The translations under genes were made by a program, and so were the position numbers. Shown in pieces: positions 35,264-43,869 of a stretch of DNA of 64,000 nt. Source of the DNA: Iphinoe sp. HA4291-MV1 (GTDB lineage Bacteria; Cyanobacteriota; Cyanobacteriia; Cyanobacteriales; Nostocaceae); contig JAHHHH010000021.1 in the NCBI GenBank assembly GCA_019359415.1, forward strand, positions 22,890-86,889, written 5' to 3'. How positions within the stretch are numbered: the stretch's first letter is position 1; every line of letters starts with the position of its first letter. Below the pieces are notes generated by a model, which was given only the letters and a program-made list of their open reading frames with translations, was not told where the DNA came from and searched no databases.

Positions 35264-37807
35264 TCATGATCGCTGTTCGACTTTAGCTACCTCCAGCATA
35301 GTCTTCAAAACCGAATCCGGATTTAAACTCATCGAATCAATTCCTTGTTCAACTAAGAACTGGGCAAATTCCGGGTAATCGCTGGGTGCTTGTCCACAAA
35401 TTCCGATTTTGCGATTGTGCTTCTTCGCAGCAGCGATCGCGAACTTCACCATCCGCTTGACACCCTCACTACGTTCATCAAACAACCGCGCTACCAACCC
35501 CGAATCTCTATCTATGCCAAGTGTTAGCTGAGTTAAGTCATTAGAACCAATCGAGAACCCGTCGAAAACTTCGGCAAACTCCTCAGCCAGGATGACATTA
35601 TTGGGTAGCTCGCACATCACATAGACTTGCAAGTCATTCACACCCTGCTTCAAACCATTTTTTGCCATTTCTGCCAACACTAGACGCCCTTCATCAGGAG
35701 TACGACAAAATGGAATCATTGCGATGACATTTGTCAATCCCATTTCATTTCTGACTCGCTTTAGGGCTTGGCACTCCAGAGCAAAAGCTTCTTTGTAGCC
35801 TTCATCATAGTAACGCGCTGCTCCTCGCCAGCCAAGCATGGGATTTTCTTCTTCAGGTTCAAACTGTCTGCCACCCAACAAGTTAGCGTACTCGTTACTC
35901 TTGAAATCGGACATCCTCACGACAACTGGTTTGGGATAAAACGCAGCAGCAATTCTACCAATGCCTTGAGCTAATTTATCGACAAAATACTGGGGTTTGT
36001 CATCATAAAGTGCGGTGATTTCAGAAATTTTAGCTTTCACAAACTCATCATTTATTTGATCATGATGAATCAACGCCATTGGATGGGTTTGGATGTGGTT
36101 GGCAATGATAAACTCTGTCCGGGCTAAACCAACCCCATCATTAGGAATGGCAGACAAACTGAATGCTTCTTGGGGATTGCCCACATTCATTAAAATCTGG
36201 GTACGGGTGCGGGGTAAGTCTTCTAGCGGAACTTCTTGAACTTCAAAGGGCAATAACCCTGCATAAACCCGTCCTTCTTCCCCTTCCGCGCAAGAAATCG
36301 TTATTTCTTGACCATTTTTCAAAATGTTCGTAGCGTTACCACATCCCACAATTGCAGGTACACCCAATTCTCGCGCAATAATCGCCGCATGACAGGTGCG
36401 TCCACCTTGGTTGGTAATAATCGCGCTTGCTCTTTTCATTATCGGTTCCCAGTCGGGGTCAGTTCTATCTGTGACCAAAACTTCCCCTGCTTGGAACTGT
36501 TCGATTTTATGCACATCTAAAATGAGGTGTGCTTTGCCTTGGCTGATAGCTTCTCCAATAGCACGTCCCGTTAGAAGAGGATGGGGGGATGGGGGGATGG
36601 GGGGAGAGGGGGATGAGAGAGGTTCCAAATTTTGAATTTTGAATTTTGAATTTTGAATTGATTTGTCCCCTTGTCCCCTTGTCCCCTTGTCCCCATTGCC
36701 CAAAAAGCGGTATGTCCGTAACACGTTCTGCGTCTTTTGAGATTGCACCGTTTCGGGGCGGGCTTGTACGACAAACAATTCGTTAGTAATGCCGTCTTTC
36801 GCCCATTCGATGTCCATTGGGGTGTAAGTGCCGTTTACTTTGGAGTAATGTTCTTCAATCAAGCACGCCCAGCGCCCTAGTTGCAAAATTTCATCATCAC
36901 TCAGAGCGAATTTGCTTCTTTCACTCTCAGGAACTAGCACATTTTTCGTGAATTTGGAACCGTCGTCATAGACCATTTTTAATTCTTTACTACCCAATCT
37001 TTTATCGACAATTGGGCGGAAACTTTCTTTGAGAGTTGGTTTAAAAACATAGTATTCGTCTGGATTAACGGATCCCTGGACAACGTTTTCTCCTAAACCG
37101 TATGCTGCGCTAATCAGTGCAGCATTTTTAAAGCCTGTTTCTGTTTCTATGGAGAACATAACTCCAGAAGTTGCTAAATCAGAGCGCACCATTTTTTGCA
37201 CGCCAACAGCAAGGGCAATACTGAAGTGGTCAAATCCCTTAGTATGGCGGTAGGAAATAGCGCGATCTGTAAATAGGGAAGCAAAGCATTTGTGACAAGC
37301 GGCTAAAACTCCTTCTGTACCAGTCACGTTGAGGTAACTTTCCTGCTGTCCGGCAAAACTGGCATCGGGGAGGTCTTCTGCAGTAGCACTGGAGCGCACT
37401 GCGACATCTGTATCCAGATTGTATCGCTCACATAAAGTCTGGTATGCTTTAACAATCGCCTCTCTTAATTCTTTTGGAAATGGTGTGTGTAGCAGAAGCG
37501 ATCGCGCCTTTTTCCCTCGTTCTCGTAAATTTTTTACATCTTCGACATCTAAGTCAGAAAAGAGTTTACGTAAGCGTTCTTCTAACCCAGCGCCTTGAAT
37601 GAAATAGCGATAAGCGTAAGCTGTGGTGGCAAACCCGATGGGAACATTGATACCTTTGGGTGTCAGTTGTTGAATCATCTCGCCTAAAGATGCATTCTTG
37701 CCACCAACTATGGGTATGTCGGTAATGCCAACCTCATCAAACCACAGGATGAGCGATCGCTCTTTGGAGGATGACTGTGATAAAGTATTTTTTGCTACTG
37801 TAACCAT
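35264..37807 (-). CDS. ppsA: Phosphoenolpyruvate synthase
   Basis: An 847-residue enzyme that makes PEP from pyruvate and ATP. The ATP-binding domain (VGGKNASLGEMI, DVAVRSSATAEDLPDASFAGQQESYLNV), the phospho-His domain (GGRTCHAAIIARELGVPAIVGCG) and the C-terminal PEP/pyruvate barrel (MCELPNNVILAEEFAEVFDGFSIGSNDLTQL, GICGQAPSDYP) are all present. Between RTYRFLG and TGRAIGEAIS about 42 residues of foreign sequence are inserted in frame, encoded by tandem repeats at 36572-36697. GGGAGG precedes the ATG. The insertion lies in the linker before the phospho-His domain and may be tolerated. Confidence 0.95.
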   Translation of the reverse strand: MVTVAKNTLSQSSSKERSLILWFDEVGITDIPIVGGKNASLGEMIQQLTPKGINVPIGFATTAYAYRYFIQGAGLEERLRKLFSDLDVEDVKNLRERGKKARSLLLHTPFPKELREAIVKAYQTLCERYNLDTDVAVRSSATAEDLPDASFAGQQESYLNVTGTEGVLAACHKCFASLFTDRAISYRHTKGFDHFSIALAVGVQKMVRSDLATSGVMFSIETETGFKNAALISAAYGLGENVVQGSVNPDEYYVFKPTLKESFRPIVDKRLGSKELKMVYDDGSKFTKNVLVPESERSKFALSDDEILQLGRWACLIEEHYSKVNGTYTPMDIEWAKDGITNELFVVQARPETVQSQKTQNVLRTYRFLGNGDKGTRGQGDKSIQNSKFKIQNLEPLSSPSPPIPPSPHPLLTGRAIGEAISQGKAHLILDVHKIEQFQAGEVLVTDRTDPDWEPIMKRASAIITNQGGRTCHAAIIARELGVPAIVGCGNATNILKNGQEITISCAEGEEGRVYAGLLPFEVQEVPLEDLPRTRTQILMNVGNPQEAFSLSAIPNDGVGLARTEFIIANHIQTHPMALIHHDQINDEFVKAKISEITALYDDKPQYFVDKLAQGIGRIAAAFYPKPVVVRMSDFKSNEYANLLGGRQFEPEEENPMLGWRGAARYYDEGYKEAFALECQALKRVRNEMGLTNVIAMIPFCRTPDEGRLVLAEMAKNGLKQGVNDLQVYVMCELPNNVILAEEFAEVFDGFSIGSNDLTQLTLGIDRDSGLVARLFDERSEGVKRMVKFAIAAAKKHNRKIGICGQAPSDYPEFAQFLVEQGIDSMSLNPDSVLKTMLEVAKVEQRS
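36572..36697 (-). repeat. Tandem-repeat insertion inside ppsA
   Basis: About 126 bp made of three kinds of short repeats: ATGGGGGG units, TTTTGAA units (four), and TGTCCCCT units (four). These are normally intergenic STRRs in heterocystous cyanobacteria. The length is a multiple of three and no stop occurs, so the ppsA frame is kept. Confidence 0.8.
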
Positions 37808-38400
37808 CTGTATTTACCTCCCAATTTGATGCCCTGATTGTTTGACGATTGCGTGCCTTTACGTCAGGTATATCACATTCAATCGTAAACGATTTTATAA
37901 TTTCTTTAGATTTTGCAGAAGAAGTTTTAGATTTTGGATTGACAAATCATCCAATATGTGAGTTTTCTTATCGTAAGATTGCGTTTTCTCATCCAAAAGA
38001 TAGAAAGTGTAGATTTAGCTTGGTACAATCCACGATAGTAATTGGTATATACCTACTTGTTTTTATTTGTCAGCATGGCACATAGAGATGACTTTGTGCA
38101 TGACGGCAAATGGCAATAGGATAATACATATATAACTACTCTTTGAGATTCAACTATTCCGAAATTTTGTGTGTTAAGGCTGGAGTGATTTCTGTCCGTT
38201 TGAGTCTTTACTATAGAGTGTACGCTATGTTAAACAGGTTAAAAAAAGCCATGAAGAAGATGATGCGGCTTCAGAAGGAGCACGTTGCTTGGATGATGAT
38301 TTTCTTAAGCTAGCTGCTAGATTTCTGTGGAATGATGATGGGTATACTACCCGAGTTTGTTTTAGAAGGCAAAGTATTTTTAAGAAAAGCGGTGACTCAC
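37808..38400. other. Intergenic region between divergent ppsA and a hydrolase gene
   Basis: No gene is supported. Promoters for both neighbours must lie here. I see no clear operator. A frame in phase with the downstream gene is open from 38332 and would add 23 residues. Confidence 0.4.
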
Positions 38401-39699
38401 ATGACTCAACAGCATATTAGTCCTAGATATCCTCAAGGTCGCACTGCATTTTTTCTCATCCACGGGGTCGGAGAACAAAACCCTTTTGAAACTGTGGATT
38501 ATTTTGTCCAAAACTTTATCAAATATGTTTTTGAAAAGCAGAAATTATCAATAGTAGCAGAACACTTAGTTGCAAAGCGAAGACGAGCAAATGGTTGTAT
38601 TTGGACGGAAAGTTTTGTTCGCCTCAGTTCAAAAGATCCTGAACAAGACTGGTTAATTGATATTCATGAATATTACTGGGGAAATCAGACGTCACACCAA
38701 ATCGGCGTGTCTGAGGTTTTGCAGTGGACAGAGCAGACGCTTGAAGGAACAATTAAGTTTTACAGCCTTGAGGAAAATAAGTCTCAATTAAATCAGCTTT
38801 TGCAAGCCAGTGATGAAAAACGTGTATTTAAATTCCGTTTACGCTGGCTTACCATATTTCTGCGCCTATTCAACTTTGTGTACCCATTGTTACGACTGGG
38901 ACTTTGGCTCATTCTGTCTTTACTAAATCCGTTTCTGAGCGGTCGTTTTCTGCAATCTGCTTGGAAACTAAGTCAAGCACTGGTGACTCCGTCGCTTGTC
39001 AATTTCGTTGGCGATGTCGCTATCTATACAACAACCGATGTCAAATCGCCTCATGAAAGGGTTCGAGAGCAGATGCTTTCAGAATCCTTAATACTGTTGA
39101 AAACAATTCTTAGGGATAAGGAAGCAAATTACAACCAAGTTATACTCATTGGGCACTCTCTCGGTAGCTGTATTGCTTACGACACACTTAACCGTCTCTG
39201 TATTGAAGCAAGTCTGTTGAAAAATAATGGTAAAAGTCTGTGCTTAGATAAGATTACGGGGCTAGTAAGCTTTGGTTCACCACTGGACAAAATTGCCTTT
39301 TTTTGCAGGGAACAGGTACAGAAGCACCAGTACATTCGTGCTTCAATTTTAGACCACCTTAACTCCTTCCGCGTAAAACCGCAAGCTGCAAAAACGACTC
39401 CATACTTCACCATAAATCCAGTTGATTGTAAGCTCGATCAACTGCAATGGGTTAATTACTTCCACTTAAAAGATCCAATTAGTGGTCATCTTGATTACTA
39501 CGAGGATGTAGATAACATTCCCATGAAATATGATGCGACTTGGGGACTAGACGCGCATATGGGATACTGGGAATACCAAAATTTTTACGAGGGCATTGCT
39601 CGGCGCTTCCTGTATACTTCAAGTGAGGATGGTGTCAATCAGGACTTGGTTAATAAATTTGATCGCAGCGAAGGTGATCAACAGTTAATTGACGTTTGA
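38401..39699 (+). CDS. Alpha/beta hydrolase (lipase-like), function unknown
   Basis: A 432-residue protein. It starts near an oxyanion-type motif (RTAFFLIHGVGEQNPFETV) and carries the nucleophile elbow VILIGHSLGSCIAYDTL, then GLVSFGSPLDKIAFF and a late Asp/His region (LKDPISGHLDYYEDVD). Between them is a hydrophobic stretch (LRWLTIFLRLFNFVYPLLRLGLWLILSLL) that may contact or cross a membrane. This fits an esterase or phospholipase-like enzyme acting at membranes. It is the first gene of an accessory stretch that includes a TerB-like protein and two unknown genes. The start at 38401 is uncertain (38332 is possible). Confidence 0.75.
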   Translation: MTQQHISPRYPQGRTAFFLIHGVGEQNPFETVDYFVQNFIKYVFEKQKLSIVAEHLVAKRRRANGCIWTESFVRLSSKDPEQDWLIDIHEYYWGNQTSHQIGVSEVLQWTEQTLEGTIKFYSLEENKSQLNQLLQASDEKRVFKFRLRWLTIFLRLFNFVYPLLRLGLWLILSLLNPFLSGRFLQSAWKLSQALVTPSLVNFVGDVAIYTTTDVKSPHERVREQMLSESLILLKTILRDKEANYNQVILIGHSLGSCIAYDTLNRLCIEASLLKNNGKSLCLDKITGLVSFGSPLDKIAFFCREQVQKHQYIRASILDHLNSFRVKPQAAKTTPYFTINPVDCKLDQLQWVNYFHLKDPISGHLDYYEDVDNIPMKYDATWGLDAHMGYWEYQNFYEGIARRFLYTSSEDGVNQDLVNKFDRSEGDQQLIDV

Positions 39700-39910
39700 G
39701 AGACACTTTCTACAAGGGTTTTCAAACTTCAGATACTGTAAATCAGTCATGTTTGAGCATTGCTTTTCAAAGGTTCCAACAGCGTGTTAATACACATCTG
39801 GCAAAAGGCTTTTTGTGAAGATAGAACAACAAGAGACTCGCTCATTGCTAAACTACCCATTGACACTAGATTTGTGTTATCACTAGCAAGCCTGTTAGGA
39901 GGGAGCAGTC

Positions 39911-40963
39911 ATGAGCAAGTACGACAAGTTTTTTAACTCAGATAAGACATTAGAAGAATCAATCAGTCCAGAAGAAGCAGTAGCGGCGATCGCAGTCGTC
40001 ACAGCTGCTGCTGATTCTTCGTTAGAGGAAGTAGATGCAGATTTGTTAACCGATATCCTCTGGGGACTTGAGGTCTATGAAGAATACTCAGACGACGAGT
40101 TGTTAGAAATACTTGACAATGTCATAGCCATTGCAGAGGAAGATGGAATAGGAGCGCTATTTAACACTGCAAAAGATTCTCTGACAGACGACTTACTACT
40201 GGATGCTTATGCTGCAGGAGTCAGTGTACTTGTAGACGAAGATGAACTGCGTATTCCCAGAGGAAAAACGACTTTGCTCAAAAAGCTTCAAGAAGCCTTG
40301 GGAATTGATGATGAAGAAGCAAAAGAAGTGATAGACGAAGTCATCGCCGCTTTTGAAGAGGTAGAAGACGAAGACTTTGTAGAAGACGAAGATGAGACAG
40401 GACTTGAGGAAGACTCAAACCCAAACTTATATGAGTCACCCTCAGGTAATTTTATAGTTCCGATTCCTGTGGATGCTCAGCAAGGTGGTAGAATTCAAGC
40501 TCAAGAAGGGTTAGTCAACTTTTCTGATGACTTTGGCACATTGTTGAGAATCGATTATTTTCCTATTTCCTCCAAACAAACAGAGGAAATAGATTCTGTG
40601 GGACAGGAAGAATATCTGCGTTCACTTCTTCTCAACAAGTATGTACCTCAAACAATTGTCGCTAATTTACCAGATGCTCAGATAAAATATACCGAATATC
40701 TGGAAGATATATTAGAAGGGGCTTACTTTGTGTTCGTTGATATGCCCGAAGGTTCAACAATTACCAAAACAGGAAACAATGGTAATGCGACTAAGTTAAA
40801 TGCATACAGAGGACTTTTAGCATTTGTTTATGGCAATTTTTTGTATGTTGTCAGCGGTCAGCGCAGCTTTTTTAATGGGGAAAAACCAGATTCTCTTGAA
40901 GAAGAAGCCGAGGGTATCAAGCTGAATCTTTTAAATTTTGTTCATACCATTGAGTTCACTTAG
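39911..40963 (+). CDS. Acidic protein with TerB-like N-terminal domain
   Basis: A 350-residue protein preceded by AGGAGGG. Residues 1-125 look like a TerB-type helical domain (SPEEAVAAIAVVTAAADSSLEEVDADLLTDIL, then LLLDAYAAGVSVLVDEDELRIPRGKTTLLKKLQEALGI with the acidic metal-binding pattern). A very acidic linker follows (about residues 140-165), then a C-terminal domain of about 180 residues (SGNFIVPIPVDAQQGGR...EGAYFVFVDMPEG...GLLAFVYGNFLYVVSGQR). TerB-like proteins occur in membrane-linked stress and phage-defence complexes. Domain call is by eye. Confidence 0.7.
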   Translation: MSKYDKFFNSDKTLEESISPEEAVAAIAVVTAAADSSLEEVDADLLTDILWGLEVYEEYSDDELLEILDNVIAIAEEDGIGALFNTAKDSLTDDLLLDAYAAGVSVLVDEDELRIPRGKTTLLKKLQEALGIDDEEAKEVIDEVIAAFEEVEDEDFVEDEDETGLEEDSNPNLYESPSGNFIVPIPVDAQQGGRIQAQEGLVNFSDDFGTLLRIDYFPISSKQTEEIDSVGQEEYLRSLLLNKYVPQTIVANLPDAQIKYTEYLEDILEGAYFVFVDMPEGSTITKTGNNGNATKLNAYRGLLAFVYGNFLYVVSGQRSFFNGEKPDSLEEEAEGIKLNLLNFVHTIEFT

Positions 40964-41560
40964 AGTTTAGAACTTTTAAGTGTTTTTACTCAAGGGGTAG
41001 ATGGATGACGATTTGTTACAAGATATTATGCTTGCTCTACCCCTGTCGTTGATTTAGCAGCCAACTTAATTCAATCTTTCAGCCAAGGCTTATACATAGC
41101 CCTCTTCTGTCACTTTCGGCAGAGAATAATCTAAAACCCTTATTTTTACGTTCTTTTGCAAGAATGGCATTTCAATGACAAACAAGAGAGTGCGATCAAT
41201 CGCCTAATCTATGATTGTGCTTAAGGTTCAGGACAGGCACAATATTTTTTTTCGCCAGAGTGACAGAAGAGCGATAAGTACTTCTTTATGATTTTTTAAT
41301 TAAAATTTTCCGGAATAGCCGCAACAAATTTGTAGTATCTCTATACAGTTAATATTTTTAGTATTTCAAATACTAATAACTTATATCAGGTTCGGTTGAT
41401 TACTTATTATTCCTGAAGAACCCCACCCCGGTTTTGTCTGTGCCAAAACCGCCCCTCCCCGAAAGCGGGGAGGGGATTAAGGGGTGGGGTGCAGTCAACG
41501 AGGAATCATAACTAATTAGTCGAACATGATATTAAATATAAATACTTAGGTAAAGACCTG
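40964..41560. other. Intergenic region with a structured repeat
   Basis: No gene is supported in 597 bases. It contains the three-stem repeat at 41420-41490 and is otherwise AT-rich. Confidence 0.45.
41420..41490. repeat. Three-stem palindromic repeat
   Basis: An outer stem ACCCCACCCC (41420-41429) / GGGGTGGGGT (41481-41490) encloses two inner hairpins: CGGTTTTG/CAAAACCG (41429-41451) and CCCCTCCCCG/CGGGGAGGGG (41452-41475). The cloverleaf-like fold is not a tRNA. Confidence 0.7.
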
Positions 41561-42964
41561 ATGGATTTCAGTAAAACAGACACAACGCGATATCTCTGCG
41601 CTGCTGCTTATCTGGACAAGAAGTTTCGTGATAAAGTAATAGAGCAAATTGTTACAGAGAAGTACAAAGCTATTGCTCCATCCTATGGGGTTGATCTATT
41701 AACAGTAATTCAACACTGCTTTGTAGCAGCAAAACGAGAATTTTTTAGAGATATACTTCTTTCTGTCTTATCTTTACTTTGTTTAGCTAGTTTATTTACA
41801 TTATTCTTACCTTGTTACTTAATTACTTATTTGATTGTTTTTCGCTATGAGTGGATTACCCGTTATGGAATTATCGCTAAAGGCTTAGCAAGAAGAAACT
41901 TTGCTTCAATTGTTTTAAACTCTAACTCAAAAGAAAGAATCAATAAAAAAATAGAGAAAATAGCTATAGAACAAAATAGTAACTTGATCATTTACGGAGG
42001 ATTTTCTCCATTTGTAGGTGCCGGATTTGACATTGGTGGATGGTCTTTTGCTTTGAATCTCAAAAATGTAAGAGAGGAGATTGGAAAAACTTTACAACCT
42101 ATTGATTTTGAAGTAAATGAGTTATACAACTACATAGTACATGCACTAGCCAAATTAAATTTATATGGGCTAAGTATTGAAGATAAGCTATGCGTAAATG
42201 GAGAAGAGATTAGAGATAACACAACATTTCTGCCCAATCCATTGAGCCGTCCGTCTTCTCAAGTAGCACCTGATTTTATCAAGAAATTTGTCAATACAAG
42301 TGCCTATTTTATTCGCTACTACAAGCATATTAAAGTCGTTAGTTGGCGTGGAGACTTAGTTTTTTCTGTTTTCATCAGATTTTTTAAAATTCATGAAAAA
42401 CTATTTGTTGAAAACAGTTATTTTCTACTTACTCCAGTAAAAAATTCCTATCGATTAGCTGATGCTATTGAACCAGAGATAAGTTTTAAGAAAATACGAG
42501 AGTTACTACTACAGACTTTACTGACTAGTTTGCTGTTCTTGGTATTGTCTCCATTTAGTCTAATTGGCAAAATTCTTGAGATCTTGCTAGAGAAAAGACG
42601 CCAGAAACAACAGAGACATATAGTCAAAGAAACTCCGAATTTCAATTATGGTGCAGTTTACAGTATACGTGAACTTGCAAGTTCTTCAGAATATAATCAG
42701 TATTTTCAAAAGCTCGACAAAGAGATGTACATGAAAATTATTGAGCGACAAATTATAGACAGCCTTGTTGAGTTTTTAGAAAGTAAAAATATCGACACTT
42801 CAGATTTAAAAGAAAGAAAAACAGCAATATTCAATAATGGAATGATTATTTCTGGTGGTTCGATTAAGGCTACAAACCTTTCTGTAGGAGAGAAAGCAAC
42901 ATCAGTATTAGGTGACTTTGTTCAATCAGTAACACCTAAACCATCAGCAAATCAGCCTGATTAA
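41561..42964 (+). CDS. Unknown membrane protein with a C-terminal glycine-rich motif
   Basis: A 467-residue protein I do not recognise. Two hydrophobic regions are visible: residues about 65-94 and about 310-345, so both ends probably face the cytoplasm. Between them is a soluble part with a Gly-rich stretch (YGGFSPFVGAGFDIGGWSFALNL). The C-terminus carries GMIISGGSIKATNLSVGEKA (residues 427-446), which lines up with GIQMNGGEISSENMAVGNEA near the start of the next gene product. The gene is AT-rich and 73 bases upstream of that gene, in the same direction. The shared motif suggests the two products belong to one complex or regulate each other. No enzyme motif is visible. Confidence 0.65.
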   Translation: MDFSKTDTTRYLCAAAYLDKKFRDKVIEQIVTEKYKAIAPSYGVDLLTVIQHCFVAAKREFFRDILLSVLSLLCLASLFTLFLPCYLITYLIVFRYEWITRYGIIAKGLARRNFASIVLNSNSKERINKKIEKIAIEQNSNLIIYGGFSPFVGAGFDIGGWSFALNLKNVREEIGKTLQPIDFEVNELYNYIVHALAKLNLYGLSIEDKLCVNGEEIRDNTTFLPNPLSRPSSQVAPDFIKKFVNTSAYFIRYYKHIKVVSWRGDLVFSVFIRFFKIHEKLFVENSYFLLTPVKNSYRLADAIEPEISFKKIRELLLQTLLTSLLFLVLSPFSLIGKILEILLEKRRQKQQRHIVKETPNFNYGAVYSIRELASSSEYNQYFQKLDKEMYMKIIERQIIDSLVEFLESKNIDTSDLKERKTAIFNNGMIISGGSIKATNLSVGEKATSVLGDFVQSVTPKPSANQPD

Positions 42965-43036
42965 TAAGGTAAAATACAGTCTTTTGAGACAATGAATTAA
43001 AGCAAGTTGACAGAGCAAAAATTTAAGGAGGTCATC

Positions 43037-43579
43037 ATGAGTAGTAGTACCGGAAATCAAGGAATTCAGATGAACGGTGGTGAGATCTCATCTGAAAATA
43101 TGGCGGTAGGAAATGAGGCAAAGGCAATTAAAAATATGACTAATCGAAATGTAGACAAGAGCAATACCATTAACATAAACGGTACAACTGGCAACATCGG
43201 AGGTATTGCAGCAGGGCAAGATATGATAGGAGTTACAGTCGGCGATATTAGTGGTGTGGTCACCAATAATATTGGCAAACTGCAAGATTCAGATGTACCA
43301 GAAGCGCCAAAACTGGCAGAGTTGCTCAAGCAACTGCAAGCAGCGATTGAAGCAGAGCCTAACTTGACTTTAGAGGATAAAGCAGAGGCATTGGAGCAGG
43401 TAAAAGCAATAGCGGAAGCAGGGCAAAATCCCAAAGAAGGCGTGATGCAAAAGACTGCAAAAACAGCAATGAGGATATTGAAAGGAATATTCTCTGAGCT
43501 ACCAAATGTGTCTAAACTCGTTGAAGAGTCTGCCAAATTATTGCCCATCATAGCCAAAATATTTACTTTGAGCATCTGA
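43037..43579 (+). CDS. Unknown soluble protein sharing the glycine-rich motif
   Basis: A 180-residue protein; the ATG at 43037 follows AAGGAGG, and an in-frame earlier start at 43007 is not needed. Residues 9-28 (GIQMNGGEISSENMAVGNEA) match the C-terminal motif of the preceding membrane protein. Next is a Gly/Asn-rich part (INGTTGNIGGIAAGQDMIGVTVGDISG), then a helical segment (LAELLKQLQAAIEAEPNLTLEDKAEALEQVKAIAEAG) like those seen beside NTPase or effector modules in cyanobacteria, and a hydrophobic C-terminal helix (KLLPIIAKIFTLSI). Function unknown. Confidence 0.65.
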   Translation: MSSSTGNQGIQMNGGEISSENMAVGNEAKAIKNMTNRNVDKSNTININGTTGNIGGIAAGQDMIGVTVGDISGVVTNNIGKLQDSDVPEAPKLAELLKQLQAAIEAEPNLTLEDKAEALEQVKAIAEAGQNPKEGVMQKTAKTAMRILKGIFSELPNVSKLVEESAKLLPIIAKIFTLSI

Positions 43580-43869
43580 AGCTCACTACGTTATTATTTC
43601 ATAATGGCGCAATTGCATAGGAGCGCAGCACTAAAGGTGATAGTCCATGTGCTCAGCGCCCTAAAATGGGTTGGCGTAATCAAGGTTCACCATAATAAGC
43701 TGTTGCGTATTTAATTTGTATATCGGACGCGGGCTGTCCGGTCCGCACTACAATGATTTTACGTTTTAGTCTTATACAATCTAGCTGCACATCAGCTTAG
43801 ACATCTCCAAAAACTCATCTCAAACCCTTACTTTGTCTGGGTTTATGTTTGATTGCCAGAGATGTCTAA

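Noticed and set aside
41420-41490. tRNA-like cloverleaf
   Set aside because: Only two inner arms, no conserved tRNA bases and no anticodon loop.
43066-43575. 169-codon antisense frame over the small motif gene
   Set aside because: The + strand gene has a strong ribosome-binding site and a sensible protein; the antisense product is Ser/Ile-rich without a start signal.
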